Positions 1 through 11,571 of a DNA stretch of 64,000 bases are shown piece by piece (positions within the stretch are counted from its first letter, which is position 1; every line of letters starts with the position of its first letter). Source of the DNA: Sycobia sp. Sy_11. Lineage: Eukaryota > Arthropoda > Insecta > Hymenoptera > Epichrysomallidae. Made by a program: the position numbers and the translations under genes. The stretch is from contig JACCIC010000004.1 in the NCBI GenBank assembly GCA_018907035.1, positions 5,993,501-6,057,500 of the forward strand, in the 5' to 3' direction. The notes below the pieces were generated by a model, which searched no databases, had not been told where the DNA came from, and worked only from the letters and a program-made list of their open reading frames with translations.

Positions 1-17
1 AGAGTCATAGCCTGAAT

Positions 18-840
18 ATGTTCCATCTGTCAAAATGTGTCAAAAGTGATTTGTGCGTTTCAAAACTGGTGATTTTTATATCGGAGACAAAATATCGTTC
101 GGGCCAGTCAAAAAGAATTAGGGATAATAATTGGACGCATTTTTTGATAAAGATATGTTGTCAAACTCAAGAAGAGCTTGCTGTCGCGTCGCGAGTAATG
201 TTTCAAAACATTTCCAAGTGTTTCAAATCACTGAGATTCATTCATGTTAAGAAATCGTTGATCCTAAAAAATGAAGTCGAGAAACGTAGGAAATGATCTT
301 TTGACTTCAAAAGTTTTTCTTCAGTGCTACAAGAAGAAATCGTTTATGCAGCGAATGGTTCTACCCGAAAAATGGAAAAGTGGATTTATTACAATAGTCT
401 AAAATGCAAAAAATCGTAGATTGAGCTCAGTCAACGAGGATCAAAACAATATAATAGCCATGCAAACAATGTAATGCTCTGCATTTGGTAGGATCAAAAA
501 AATGTGGTGTACTGTGAACTGCTGAAAAAGAGTCAATGTTCGATGGACTATATTTACTGGAACCAATTATTGTATATGAAATGGGACATTGCGCGAAAGT
601 GGTTTTCCATCATGACAATGCTCGACTACATTTTCATTATTGTATCAAAAATTATTTGGAAACCAGCGAATGGAAATTATGATCCACGCGCTTTAAAGCT
701 TAGTTCTTGGCCCTTCTACTTACCGTATTTTTCGATCGATTCAGAATGCTGTTACCGGAGTACACTTGGATTACCTGAAGTTATGAGAAACATTTTTGGG
801 TCGGAACCGACAAACTGTCTGAAGTATCGATAAAACTGAT
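18..840 (+). pseudogene. mariner-family (Tc1/mariner) transposase pseudogene
   Basis: Remnant of a mariner transposase, the DDD cut-and-paste transposase of the IS630/Tc1/mariner superfamily. Pieces of the family pattern can be read in order but in shifted frames: a helix-turn-helix stretch around 170-290 (TQEELAVA, ISKCFKSL, FIHVKKS), then WIYYN at about 381-395, MLCIWWDQKNVVYCELLKK at about 474-530 (a hallmark mariner block), and HHDNAR at about 609-626, which carries the second catalytic Asp. The SPDLAPSDYHLF-type region holding the third catalytic Asp survives only as a damaged frameshifted stretch near 690-750, and the first catalytic Asp (GDEKW-type block) appears lost. In-frame stops (for example at 294-296) and frameshifts make it non-functional. 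The extreme N-terminus is degraded and no convincing terminal inverted repeat was found on either side. The identification rests on family patterns read by eye; the subfamily is uncertain. Confidence 0.8.
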
Positions 841-2060
841 CGCAAATACGAACATTGACCAATCCAATATAATATGACCTTCACTTTGAAATTACCTTCA
901 TAGTCTTGTTAAATGTCACAACGAAGATTGCCATCTTACAGCTGGAAAAAAATCCTATATAAATTTATATAAAAAAAGTTTTTGTGTACGAGTTTTATTT
1001 TCTAAGTTAATCTGGGGTTCCATCTCCAGAAATTTCTTAAACACTCTATATATATCGAAGAAAATTATTTTGAGGTTTAATATGGCGATTTTCCAATATA
1101 TAAGCAAGTAGTAACGCGCCAAAGACAACGTACCTTGCACTTCCTACACCGAAGTTCCATAAGCTAAAATATACAATTTGGATTTTATATTTAAGGTAGC
1201 CCACAGTTTGGGTTGTCTATAACTTTTTCTATGTATATTATATTTATAGGTTTTTTTTTTTTTTAATATAACTGTCGAGTACTAAAAAGATGACCAGCTG
1301 AGTAAATCCATTACCACTATGTATTTATAATACAATAATATAGAAAAAAGATAAAATTAAAAAAAATGTTATACTATTTTTCCAAATATCATTAGTGAAA
1401 TAATTTCTTTGTTTCAAAATAATTATATATATTAAAATGAAATATATTGCATTTCTATCTAACAAATTAGATATTCGATCATCTGTATAGTTTACTCATC
1501 TTCTAGTGAATATATATTTATACTTATGAATATATATTTGTATTCCTCTTCAAATATACGGATACGCACACACGCACAAATTATTAAATTATAATAACCT
1601 ATTTACAATTTGTTAATAACAAGATACAATATATTATAAAATGATTACTCAATCGTGCAATTTCTATAGAATGAACGTCATATCAAACAGACAAATAGAT
1701 ATTTGTATTCTATTAAATTTACTGAAAAGTCTATACTGAAAATATCGAAAATAGCAATTGATTTGATACTTAGAAACTTGATTTGCCACCTTAATTTCTC
1801 ACCGAAGGCGCTATCGATGCACATTTCCCATTTCACATACATAATATTACCTTCCTGCATATTTCGAATTTATTTCTCCGATTTAGCTGCATGATTTTAG
1901 ATATTTTTAGAGAATTTTTACATATTACAATATAAACATATATTTTCAAAATATAAACGTTTTATTTCGAATGCTTGAACATTTTTAATTTGTCTCTCTT
2001 CAAAACGTAGCTCACAGGCACTGGCTAGAGAATTCGATATTCTATTTTTCTGCGAATCTA

Positions 2061-2066
<6 letters not shown>
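841..2066. other. AT-rich intergenic DNA, nothing recognised
   Basis: Flank of the mariner remnant. Only short chance reading frames are present; no splice-consistent exons, RNA gene or repeat with clear borders were seen. Confidence 0.6.

Positions 2067-2133
<67 letters not shown>
2067..2133. repeat. (TA)n microsatellite
   Basis: About 33 uninterrupted TA units. Reading frames here translate only to Tyr-Ile repeats and are not genes. Confidence 0.97.
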
Positions 2134-2135
<2 letters not shown>

Positions 2136-2569
2136 TATATATATAGGACATTTAACGTTTTGAAAGATTTTGCGTGTGAGATAGATTCTGAAACAGAAGC
2201 CTCCTCGAATTAATTTGTATTCAAAATGTATTCGCTGTTATTTCTCTAATTGCCGCCACATGTCTATAATCAGAAAAAATTCTCCTCTTCATAGCCTCCA
2301 GACACCACAGAACCACGCATATACTTAAGATATATAATATTCAATAAATAGGGAATTATTGAAATTTTCTAAAGCTACCACATTTTCGAGCATTCCAATT
2401 ACTGGCAAGTTTATTTGTACAAAAAAAGAAAAAGAAAACAGTATAAAACTTCTACATAATCTATAATTGTAAAGCAAAAAGTATAATAAAATATGTATAG
2501 CAACGACCACCACACACGCACCACTCGATCTTTTCTTTTTATGACCTGATTATAGGCGTAAAATCGATC

Positions 2570-3130
2570 CGTCCCCAACTGTGAAAGCCACAAATTTCGC
2601 GTATCATCAGGTGCGGCTTTGAATAAACGGCGGAGGGGGGAAACGGGGGATATTTACGCATAACTATTCTAAACATCTCGCCCCCGTCCACACCCGTCTT
2701 TCAACACCGTGCGGCGACCGAAAATGCAAAACACAGCGAGATATAAGGGAAAAAACGCACCACGAATGGAGGGAGGGCGTGTAATTATAAAAGAAAAGGC
2801 GCATTCTTTCTGTGACAATACGGACGTGATGGCCAAAGTGCCACCGACGGCCACTGCGAGTGCCGAGCCGCGCCAGGTTCAAAGGGGAACCCCCGCAGAG
2901 ATTGCGGCGCGAGCGCGCCCCGCGGCGACCGAGGCAGTGAGGGAGATGTCCCCCTCTTTCTTTTCTGACTCCGAGTGAGAGGGAGGGGGAGAGAGAGAGA
3001 GAATCTTTATGACGCTGGCGGAGGGAAAGAGAGGGGGTGCCGATATGGAGGGGAAACAAATTCAAAGACGATGCCGCGCGCGTGCTCGGTCCTGGAGCGA
3101 ACGAGCGGCTTTGCCCCGAAATTTTTGCCT
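2570..3130. other. CpG-rich block
   Basis: A GC- and CpG-dense island in AT-rich DNA, bounded by A/T-rich sequence. Overlapping open frames on both strands are Arg/Ala-rich and have no domain pattern, so they reflect base composition. It could be a regulatory element or a promoter; nothing in the sequence decides. Confidence 0.5.
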
Positions 3131-3274
3131 TTCCTTTAATACATATATAGCTCAGAGCGACGAATCTTTATTTCAAGGGTTGCTAATGAGGGCGATTTTC
3201 TTTCGATTATTATTTCAAAAATGGGCCCGGAAGCGACATGCTTCTTCGAAAAAGCAATGCTCCAATATTCGATC

Positions 3275-3277
<3 letters not shown>

Positions 3278-3311
<34 letters not shown>
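3278..3311. repeat. (CT)n microsatellite
   Basis: About 17 CT units; reads GAGAG on the other strand. Confidence 0.97.
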
Positions 3312-3312
<1 letters not shown>

Positions 3313-5925
3313 GACACGTATTTTTTCCCTCTGTTGTACGAATATCTTTCATTATTAATATCGTTCTTCTATAACTATTTTGATCTTAGTTCTATTTGAC
3401 TTTTCAACTAATATACATAAGAACAGTAATAAATAATTTATCGGTTTAATTGTTATGTTCGGCATAGGCAAGTTAACCTAAAATACATTTAGGAGGTAAA
3501 CAATTATAAATTTAAAAGCCCATAATAATATTTATTTATAGTATACATAAAGAATTATATACATCACAATTTTTATTCGACCTTGTTCAACATTTTACAT
3601 ACAAAATTAAGGCATAAAGTTTAAAGAAAACTTGTTTTTGTCTCAAATTTTTTGTTTAAATCGAAGCCAAGTGATGGACGGATGAGGTTCAAAAATACTG
3701 ATTCTTTTAGTTATGTATTTACTATTGGAATGACAAAATGAGTCTGTAGAGACAATGTCGTTCCCAACATAAATCAAATATGCTACATATTTCTCAACCG
3801 CTTTAAAAAAAAAAAAAAAGATAATTTCAGAATGTTAATATCAGAAAATAATAATTTAAACACTACCTTTTTTGTCATTTATTTTCGAATCGTATACATT
3901 CGATAGTATACAGACAGGTTCTAATTTTGTCTTTATCAGTTATAAACTTTTATTTTATTTTTGAATTTTTTTTCTATGTTATTTCGCGTCGCTCTGTTTA
4001 CGTTCTCAAATATTTCGGGCGCACAGTAGGGCTGTCGCAGGTTCAAGGTTACCGGAGCGAAAAAAACGCAAGTGACAAAAAATCTCTAAAATATAATTAT
4101 TTATCGAAACGACATAAAAAGCATAAAGTAACACCCAGTTACCGAGGGGGGCCTCGAATCGAATTTGCTACGAGAGGCCTCTTGCGCACTAATCAGAGTC
4201 GCACTAATCAGCGTCGGAGGTCCACGATGTGCCTGTAAACAAAGCATATGCAACTTTTACAGCGGCCGAGACCGGGACTTGCACTCGAGCCAACGAATTA
4301 CTATAGTCCTTTCCTCCAGTGATCGAGCAGAGATCGAGCCGTCGTAGACCTCAATATTTCATTTGAATTAATTTTTTATTGGATTTATTGTTCGATACGC
4401 ATGAATCAAATCTTACTTCTGTTTTTTTATTTTACCCAATAGAGCATAGTTATATGCTTAGAAAACTTATATAATTAGTCTGATGATACTAAAAAATATG
4501 TAGAATAATTTTTCATTCAATATATAATTTAGTAATAGCATAAAAATATTGAAAAAAATAGATGCTAATTTAAATAATAAATTTAGCTGCTTGGATATCT
4601 AATATATGCATGTTTTAAATCGTAATTTTGCATTTTCTTCTATTTTTTTCTTTATTCGATTACAAGATATATCTATTTAGGCATTATTTCAAATGTCATC
4701 CATAAATAATTTCTAAAAATCGTTATATAAATTTCAGTTATTCTTTATATTTTATTTGTTGATTTTAAAAAATATTTTATAAATATATTACATAATTGTA
4801 ACTATTGTTTGAATAAATTATACAAAATTATTTTATATATTATATACGGATATAAACAGTTATAGAATCATTGTATCTACTTTATTTAATAGAAATATTT
4901 TGCATCCTTGACATTAATATTATTATAATACAAACAGTAAAAAAACTTAACTGTCCTTCTATTTAAACATAAATTAACCTACAGCATGACAATTAAACAA
5001 GCTACTGATATTTAGTTTATTTTTTAAAAGTATTTTATTTTATGTTTAAACTTTTGACTTTATCATACATTTTCACTTTTATATTAACCTGTTAATATCA
5101 AACTGATCATGGAAAAGCATATTGTAAAGTAATTAATATTTACAAATTAAAAAAAACTTGTAGGAAATATGATAAAAAATATTGATTACACTATTGCATG
5201 TGACATTGTTTAAATTTTTTATTATATCACCAGTTTTACATTTTTTTTTATATATAAAGTAGTTCTAAGTTTAATAGTTTAATAGAATATATTTAGTAAA
5301 TATATATAATTTAATAAATATATTTTTCTGTAATAGAATTTTACAAAAAAGAAAACATAAACTTATGCATAAAGAATAATCATTTGTATTTCTTTTACAA
5401 ATGTTGTCAGTATATTTAAATTTTTTAGTAAAAAAATTAATTTCTTTAATGTCAATATTTTTTAAACTATAATAGACACTTTACTGATTGATTATTGATT
5501 TTCATTAACAATTTTCAAATCTTGAATGAATTTACAAACTAGTTAATGTTTACTCTTAAAAAAAATTATTTAAATTTTTAGAAAAAAAATCATCATGGCA
5601 GTTTTAGATGAAGAAACACGCAATTAAACTATATAACTAACAAAACTTAGTGTAGTGATGAAATTAATTAACATAAGATTAATTTTTTGATTAGTCCAAC
5701 TTTTGCAAAATAGTATATGATTATCAATGAAATAGTACACAAACTAGAATTACCTAAACAATAGGTATATGTTATACCTATTTACATCTAATACACAATA
5801 TTATAGGTATATATCTCATACAAAAATTAGATTTGCCTAAAAAATAAGTATATATAACTCATTCACGGTTTCATACTCCTAGCTCTGGCAATAATCAGTA
5901 CATTTAAAATATAATGTATATTAAT
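3312..5925. other. AT-rich desert with a small GC-richer patch
   Basis: Mostly A/T-rich sequence with frequent stops in all frames. A GC-richer patch at about 4010-4350 contains a tandem duplication of CGCACTAATCAG separated by three bases (about 4186-4212). No gene or bounded transposon was recognised. Confidence 0.55.
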
Positions 5926-5943
5926 ATAATTTAATAAATGATT

Positions 5944-6953
5944 TTATAACCACGCCTTCTGAATAAGATTAAGGAAAGTATTTAAAAAATAGCAACCAGT
6001 CATAAATACTTCTTCATAAACTTCTTGTCGTCTTCGAATTTGAGTATTGTAGTGATATTTTTGACCATAGTACCGATTGTTATTATTCATACCATTTTGT
6101 TCATAATAATTATTGACATACGGATTATTATGGTAATAATATCCATGGTATTGATAAGGTGTAAATCGAGCTTGTTTTTGTCTCCTTGTTTTCTTTCTAC
6201 TATAACTTAAACTTTTCTCTGTCATAGTGCCTATATCACGTGTTTCTTTTATATAAATATTTGCATCAGTAGCTAATGAAGAGGTACTTCCTTCTACGGT
6301 CAACTGTGCACAATTGCTATTTGTAGAATGTGATGGTGCACTGTATTCTATAATGATTAATAAAATATTTTATTTGAAAATGAATATAAATTTTGCATTT
6401 TTATTGTTTACCTGATATAGAATCTAATTCTTCGTCAATTATTACACCATCTAACGAGGTAGTTGAGCCAGTGATCGATTCAACTTTACACCCTTCAAAT
6501 TTCTTTAAAACTTTATTAAATAATGCATCTACAATCATAAATAAAAATTATAATACTTTTAAATTCATTAATTATCAATTTTTTTTTTTATTTATTTGTA
6601 TAAAAATTCAAATACAGTTTAGATTATATTTTTTATCCAATTTTTTTACTATTATGTTGTTCAATATAGCAATGAAAATGAAAATTTGATACCTGCATCT
6701 CTTAAAAGAAGCAAAATTATTAAAAACTACTTTTATCAAATCGAATTATTCATTATATTTTAAAAATGTCTATAAATTGACAATTTCAAATGCTAGTGTT
6801 ACCAGATGTTTAAAAAAAAAAAATTTTTACCATAATGTGGGCCACTTTGAAAAACAATAGCAAAATCCGTATCCTCGTTCATCTACACAAAGCCGAAAAT
6901 GTGATTGATTTTTCCAAAAATATATCAATATTAATGCTTACCGAATTATTCAT
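5944..6953 (-). CDS. Unrecognised four-exon protein-coding gene (~194 aa)
   Basis: Exons on the minus strand: 6942-6953 (ATG plus three codons), 6831-6882, 6412-6528 and 5944-6347 (TAA stop). Donors read GTAAGC, GTAAAA and GTAAAC; acceptors end TGTGTAG, ATTGTAG and ATTATAG. Phases are 0, 1 and 1 and join without a stop to give 194 residues. The N-terminal half is acidic (MNEDTDFAIVFQSGPHYDA, then KVLKKFEG and a Ser/Thr-rich DGVIIDEELDS stretch). The last exon holds a basic run (SRKKTRRQKQARF), a Tyr/Asn-rich middle (YYYHNNPYVNNYYEQN) and a hydrophobic C-terminus (FMTGCYFLNTFLNLIQKAWL). I do not recognise a family. A short terminal exon is followed within about 10 nt by ATTAAA (5930-5935), a possible polyadenylation signal. 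An in-frame 6-nt microexon may exist at 6693-6698. The gene lies head to head with a possible gene starting at 7126. The exon model is good; the function is unknown. Confidence 0.6.
6693..6698 (-). other. Possible 6-nt microexon
   Basis: On the minus strand ATGCAG is preceded by a pyrimidine-rich acceptor (CTTCTTTTAAGAG) and followed by the donor GTATCA. It sits in the intron between the exons at 6831-6882 and 6412-6528. Inclusion would keep frame and add Asp-Ala; the next exon also begins ATGCA, so it may instead be a decoy. Confidence 0.3.
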
Positions 6954-7125
6954 GTTGTATATTAGATTAATGCGATGAAAGGAGTATCATAAAAACTTAT
7001 TATTAGTTTAATATTGCAATGCAATTTATACTGTGCAATTCTTTAAGGCACAAATGATACAAACAAAAAACACTATATCGTTCACACTACGCGCGCGAGT
7101 ACGTCCCGGCACTTCAGGCCGTGCG

Positions 7126-8288
7126 ATGGCATCTAATAAAAGTGGCTTGGCAATATGGTATAATGTTTCACATTTATTTTATGCATATACGCTTTTTATT
7201 TGTGTCGGTTGGACCACCATTGAATACAAAGTTGGTTTTTTCGTGGCGTACAGTACACACGAACCCGTCACTAGTATCCGTATACATGCAATGTTTACTG
7301 AGTAAATTTCTGGAAATACTCTACGTGACACGTGATTGCCGTATATGACGATACGTAATTCTGAGCGTAACAATATTTTTTTTGTCTAGCACTTTCATCA
7401 GTTGAAACGAAAAATATAAAAAATAAATAAACAGATAGAACGTACAGGTCGAGCTAAAGATTATAGGAATATTCCAGTTTTGCTAAGATCTGTTTAATTT
7501 CTTTATTTATATTTCTATTCTTTTGAAAATTGCTTTATAATTATTCTTATAAAATTAAACAATATATATGTAAACTAATTAGAACATGAAACGTGCATTT
7601 TTATGGGAACGAATAGGATATAGCCGAAATATTAATAAAAAATACTATATAATGTTTCAATTCTACAATGAAGTACGACCCAATAGGATTTAAATCAAAA
7701 ATCTGTTTCTCAGAAAGCGACGCTGCGAAAAGGATGTTCATAATTTTTCTAATTTTTTACTTCTAAATCTTTACTTCTAAATTCTAAATCTAAATCTAAA
7801 ATTTTACAATTTTTCTTCGATTCTTCTCGATGAACAATCCTTTCACTCTTTAGAATATTTAGAAAATATGATCTATACTTATTGCTGGTAACGGAAACTT
7901 TCAGAGAATCTTTTATAAAGTAACAGTACATTTTATCGTGACAGAAAAGTATCCAATATCGATTATGTACAAAACTTCTACTTTTCGGTGGCTTTTGTTG
8001 GGAATGAAATTTTCATAACGTAAAGTCGAAAAACGATGCATTTTTTTCTTATTTCAAAAATAGGGAATATTTCTAAATTTAAGTAATAATATTTCAAACA
8101 AGTAAATCTTTGTTATTAGATGCAGGAAGAATACACTGGTTAACACAAAGAGATGAAGTAGACAGTAAAGGTTTGTAATTTTTACTGTTCCATGCCTTTA
8201 TAGGTTAACAGTTACCTTACCATACAATCTAGAACACACAGTGGAGTACATATACAAGGCTATTTTGCAGTGCATTAGATTAATATAA
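7126..8288 (+). CDS. Possible three-exon small single-pass membrane protein (~78 aa)
   Basis: Tentative model with exons 7126-7234, 8120-8170 and 8212-8288. The first exon begins MASNKSGLAIWYNVSHL and has one hydrophobic segment at residues ~11-31 (SHLFYAYTLFICVGW), typical of a small single-pass membrane protein. The second exon encodes AGRIHWLTQRDEVDSK after a TTATTAG acceptor. The last ends in VEYIYKAILQCIRLI and a TAA. All joins are phase 1. Weak points: the first donor (GTTTTT) is poor, and the second intron would be only 41 nt, near the lower limit for insects. An alternative is that exon 1 continues to the stop at 7305 (59 aa). The start lies ~170 bp from that of the minus-strand gene, across a short CpG-rich stretch near 7090, consistent with a shared divergent promoter. 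No family recognised. Confidence 0.3.
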
Positions 8289-8619
8289 TTTATAAAAAAT
8301 ATATAGGTTAGTAAAGTCAATGATGAGTGACTTTATTTCTGTTAATCGATTTGCTATGTAATGTTATTATTCTACACATATACATATATTTCTGCAAGAC
8401 GTATTTTTGAACATTTTGTACTACATTTTGTATAAATAGCCATAAACGTTATTTAATATGTAAAATGATTTTTGAGCCAATAATTTCGATTAAAAATTCT
8501 AGTTGAGCCTAAAATAGTTATATACCATGGTATACGTGAAGCTAATTTGGATAGAACAGCAATTACTGTTTTTTTTGTCAATTGAAAAGTCGAAATTTCA
8601 ATATAGAAATAAATCTACA
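8289..8619. other. Intergenic, nothing seen
   Basis: AT-rich, no bounded element or gene recognised. Confidence 0.6.
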
Positions 8620-8678
8620 CCCCCCCCCCCCAGAGATAGAGAGAGAGAGAGAGAGTGTGTGTGTGTGTGTGTGTGTGT
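8620..8678. repeat. Compound C-run / (GA)n / (GT)n microsatellite
   Basis: A run of 12 C (8620-8631), then an imperfect GA tract (8632-8655), then a GT tract. Confidence 0.95.
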
Positions 8679-9479
8679 ATGACGAAAAGGGTAAAAATAA
8701 TCAAAACTTCGATTTCATGCGAGTTTTCACAAATTTCATCGGATATTAATCTTTTTTTTTTTTTTTTTAATTTTAGTTTCACAAACTCGTCATGAACTGC
8801 ATTTTTTCAAACCATTTTACTCGCACTGAAGGATTAATTTTCTCCTTGCGGAATATCCGGGTTAAGTATGGCTTCTCACTATCAAGTAAATAATATGTGT
8901 AAATCCGACAAGTCTGCAACACATGGATGAAATTGTAACTAGCAAAAATTATGTATTTTTACTCGCTGATTATACGCATAAAATATATAGAATAAGCTGT
9001 GAGAAGAATTTCCTCATAAAGTGAAAAAGTTAGTTTTATGATATTTCTTAATACAGGTCCCTGAAAAATTGATCAACATTTTGAAACCTTATACACATGT
9101 ATTTTGTGATAATGTCAATGTATTGAGATGTTCTTTTGTAAAACTACATAAGTGTCATCTTTCATATTTTATAAAGTAGCTTATATCAATAACGTACTTG
9201 TATATATAATAACATAAATAAATGAACAATTCTATACATATATATCTCGAATATTAGATACTCTAGTGGATGTAGCACAGAGACTCTCCCGGAGTCCCGA
9301 GCACATCGAGCACGCATAAAAAATATAAATAAAACATTAACGATGGAATAGAACGAGCTTTTTGTTGTTCCAACAGCTGGGCTGGCTCGAGCGCTTCAAG
9401 CACTTTGCAATATTTTCGCTTAAACAAAAGTCCCGGCCTAAATACAAACATAAGCGCACGCGTACACATACACAAATAT
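8679..9479. other. Intergenic, nothing seen
   Basis: AT-rich sequence with a poly-T run near 8751-8769; only chance reading frames. Confidence 0.55.
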
Positions 9480-9890
9480 ATCCATCTATATGGCCCTCGT
9501 GGATCGACGAGGGAAGGCCCTAAGAACGAAAATCGTTAAGTCGCGCGCGGGAGCATTTAGGACGCGTAGGATCTGTATCAGGAGCGCGGCGCGCGTGCGG
9601 TCTCCTCCCGCGCCACCGGCGAAGTTCGCCCGTGAATCGACGAGGATTCGAATGCCGCCGCCGATGCTTCCTATACTGATTGTATTATATATATAGGTAT
9701 ACTCGTCTCCTCAGCACCGCCGCCGCGATCTTCGCACAACGAGACGACGGCGCGATCGCGGTCGCGCGCGCGGTAGCAACTCACAAAAGGCCGCCCACCG
9801 TCGGCGGCCCCCCCCCCGCCACCCTCGCCGCTCGGCGCACTATTCTTTCTCCTTTTCTCTCGTACGCGCGCGGCTTCACCGCCTTGTAAT
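9480..9890. other. CpG-rich block
   Basis: Dense CpG (many CGCG and GCGC steps) between AT-rich flanks. Open frames are Arg/Ala/Pro-rich on overlapping frames and show no protein family pattern. Candidate regulatory island. Confidence 0.5.
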
Positions 9891-10324
9891 AAGATATAAT
9901 AAGACTTTTAACTCTGTTTCTTTCGGCCCCTTTTATATATATACGTAGCAATGTCCCTCCACGAGGACTTTTTTTCTTCCACCCGTACCGCTCGTTTTTT
10001 CCACTCTCGTTTTCGCGTCTGCGTTTTGCTCTTTATTTATATACGCCCTTCTTGCCTCTCGCGCGCATCTTTTCGACTGGTCGTCGTATCAGTTGGAAGT
10101 TGAAATACTCCCGCGTTATATATATATATATAGAACTATATTGTTTTACGTCTCTGTTATACTAGGTGTATACCCACTCTTTGTTTTCTCACCGCCCGGG
10201 TGTACGGTTTCGACTTTTTTGGCTTTTTAATGTCACCGAGCAAATTTCTGCTGCTCCCGTTTTGGTCGCGATGTGCAATTAGGAAGGAATGTAGGATGTG
10301 CAGTCGTATTTCCGAGGACAAACG

Positions 10325-10326
<2 letters not shown>

Positions 10327-10371
<45 letters not shown>
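10327..10371. repeat. (TA)n microsatellite
   Basis: About 22 TA units. Confidence 0.97.
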
Positions 10372-10376
<5 letters not shown>

Positions 10377-10921
10377 TTTCGAGGACATTTTTTAATTATC
10401 TGCTTAATGATAAACCAGCTAATTTTCTGCAAATCGTAGAAATATAATAGGGCTGAATTTTGGTTAGACTTCCGAAAAGCAGGAAATGTCGAATGGTTGC
10501 TTTTTGGCGGTATTTCTATCATCATGCCGAAAACGATAAAAATGAGGTCTTTATCAAATTGATCTCAGTAACATTATAGATACGATTAAAATACATCTGT
10601 TTTTCTATGATATTTTCTCTGCAAACAGTTTTTCCAAAATAAATTGGGTAAATATTGTTTATTGTGTAATGTTTGATACTAAGTAAATAAACGACGAAAA
10701 GTGGCAAAAAAACAGGCAAACGAGATTTTCCGTTTTCGCTAGGGATGCTCTCTCGTTGATCTACCGACGACACACGGATCGCTACTTTCACACTTGTCCT
10801 CATATCGTATATGCTGACACTTCCATATTAGGATTTTTTATCAATATCACTAATTTTATCGCTGCTTTATCAGAGTTTTTATTCCGTTGAATTGATATAG
10901 CTTAAATAATTCTTTACACTA

Positions 10922-11105
10922 TATTAAAAAATTGAATATTTGATAAAGAATGTCCAAGTACAGTACTTTTGGTGCATATATGGCTTATTTTTAATTAAAT
11001 TTTTATCTTAAATAATAAAAAAGTTAATTAAGAACAAGCCATATATGTTTAAAAAAATACTGTACTTTGATATTCTTTATCTAATATTCAATTTTTTAAT
11101 AATAG
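10922..11105. repeat. Long hairpin (inverted repeat, ~75 bp arms)
   Basis: Left arm about 10922-10997 and right arm about 11024-11105 are reverse complements at roughly 85-90 percent. Shared blocks include ATTAAAAAATTGAATATT, GATAAAGAAT, AAGTACAGTA, CATATATGGCTT and TTAATTAA. The loop is only ~26 bp. It may be a small foldback transposon or a hairpin RNA source. It stands 25 bp left of a second inverted-repeat element. Confidence 0.85.
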
Positions 11106-11130
11106 TTTTAAAATAAAAATCCCGATAAAA

Positions 11131-11571
11131 AACCTATAAAAAAACTTGGGTTCTCTGGCCAATCAATCCCTTGCTCCTCGCCTTCATAAAGTTAATATTC
11201 CAGGCACAGGAACTTATGTATAATGACAAAAGTAATCTAATAAAAAATTAAAATAAATTGTCCTTGAAATGTTATAATTCCTATGGTAAAAATTAACACA
11301 GTCAATCGAGGTAAACAGTTTGAAAAAGCGCCATTCAAGCGAATTTGAGGTTAGAATAATGAAAATAAATATTACAAAATCTAATGAAAATTCGTTGAAA
11401 TTACTTCATTTTTCGCCTCACATTGCTGTGCGGAGTCGCGGGGGTGATGAAAAAACACCAATGGCATATAAAAACTTTTTAAAATACAGTCCCTGTGTCT
11501 GGGATCTTAACTTCATGAAGGTGAAGAGCAAGGGATTGATCGGCCAGAGAACCTATGTTTTCTTATAGGTT
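11131..11571. mobile_element. Non-autonomous DNA transposon (MITE) with ~80 bp terminal inverted repeats
   Basis: Left end 11131-11210 and right end 11491-11571 are inverted repeats at about 85 percent. Paired blocks include AACCTATAA, GGTTCTCTGGCC, ATCAATCCCTTGCTC, CCTTCAT and AAGTTAA. The internal ~280 bp carry no recognisable transposase, only a short unconvincing frame. The target-site duplication is not clear, so the superfamily is not assigned. Confidence 0.8.

Noticed and set aside
4030..4060. tRNA-like B-box (GGTTCAAGG)
   Set aside because: No cloverleaf could be folded around it and no A-box is present; no tRNA was found anywhere in the window by eye.
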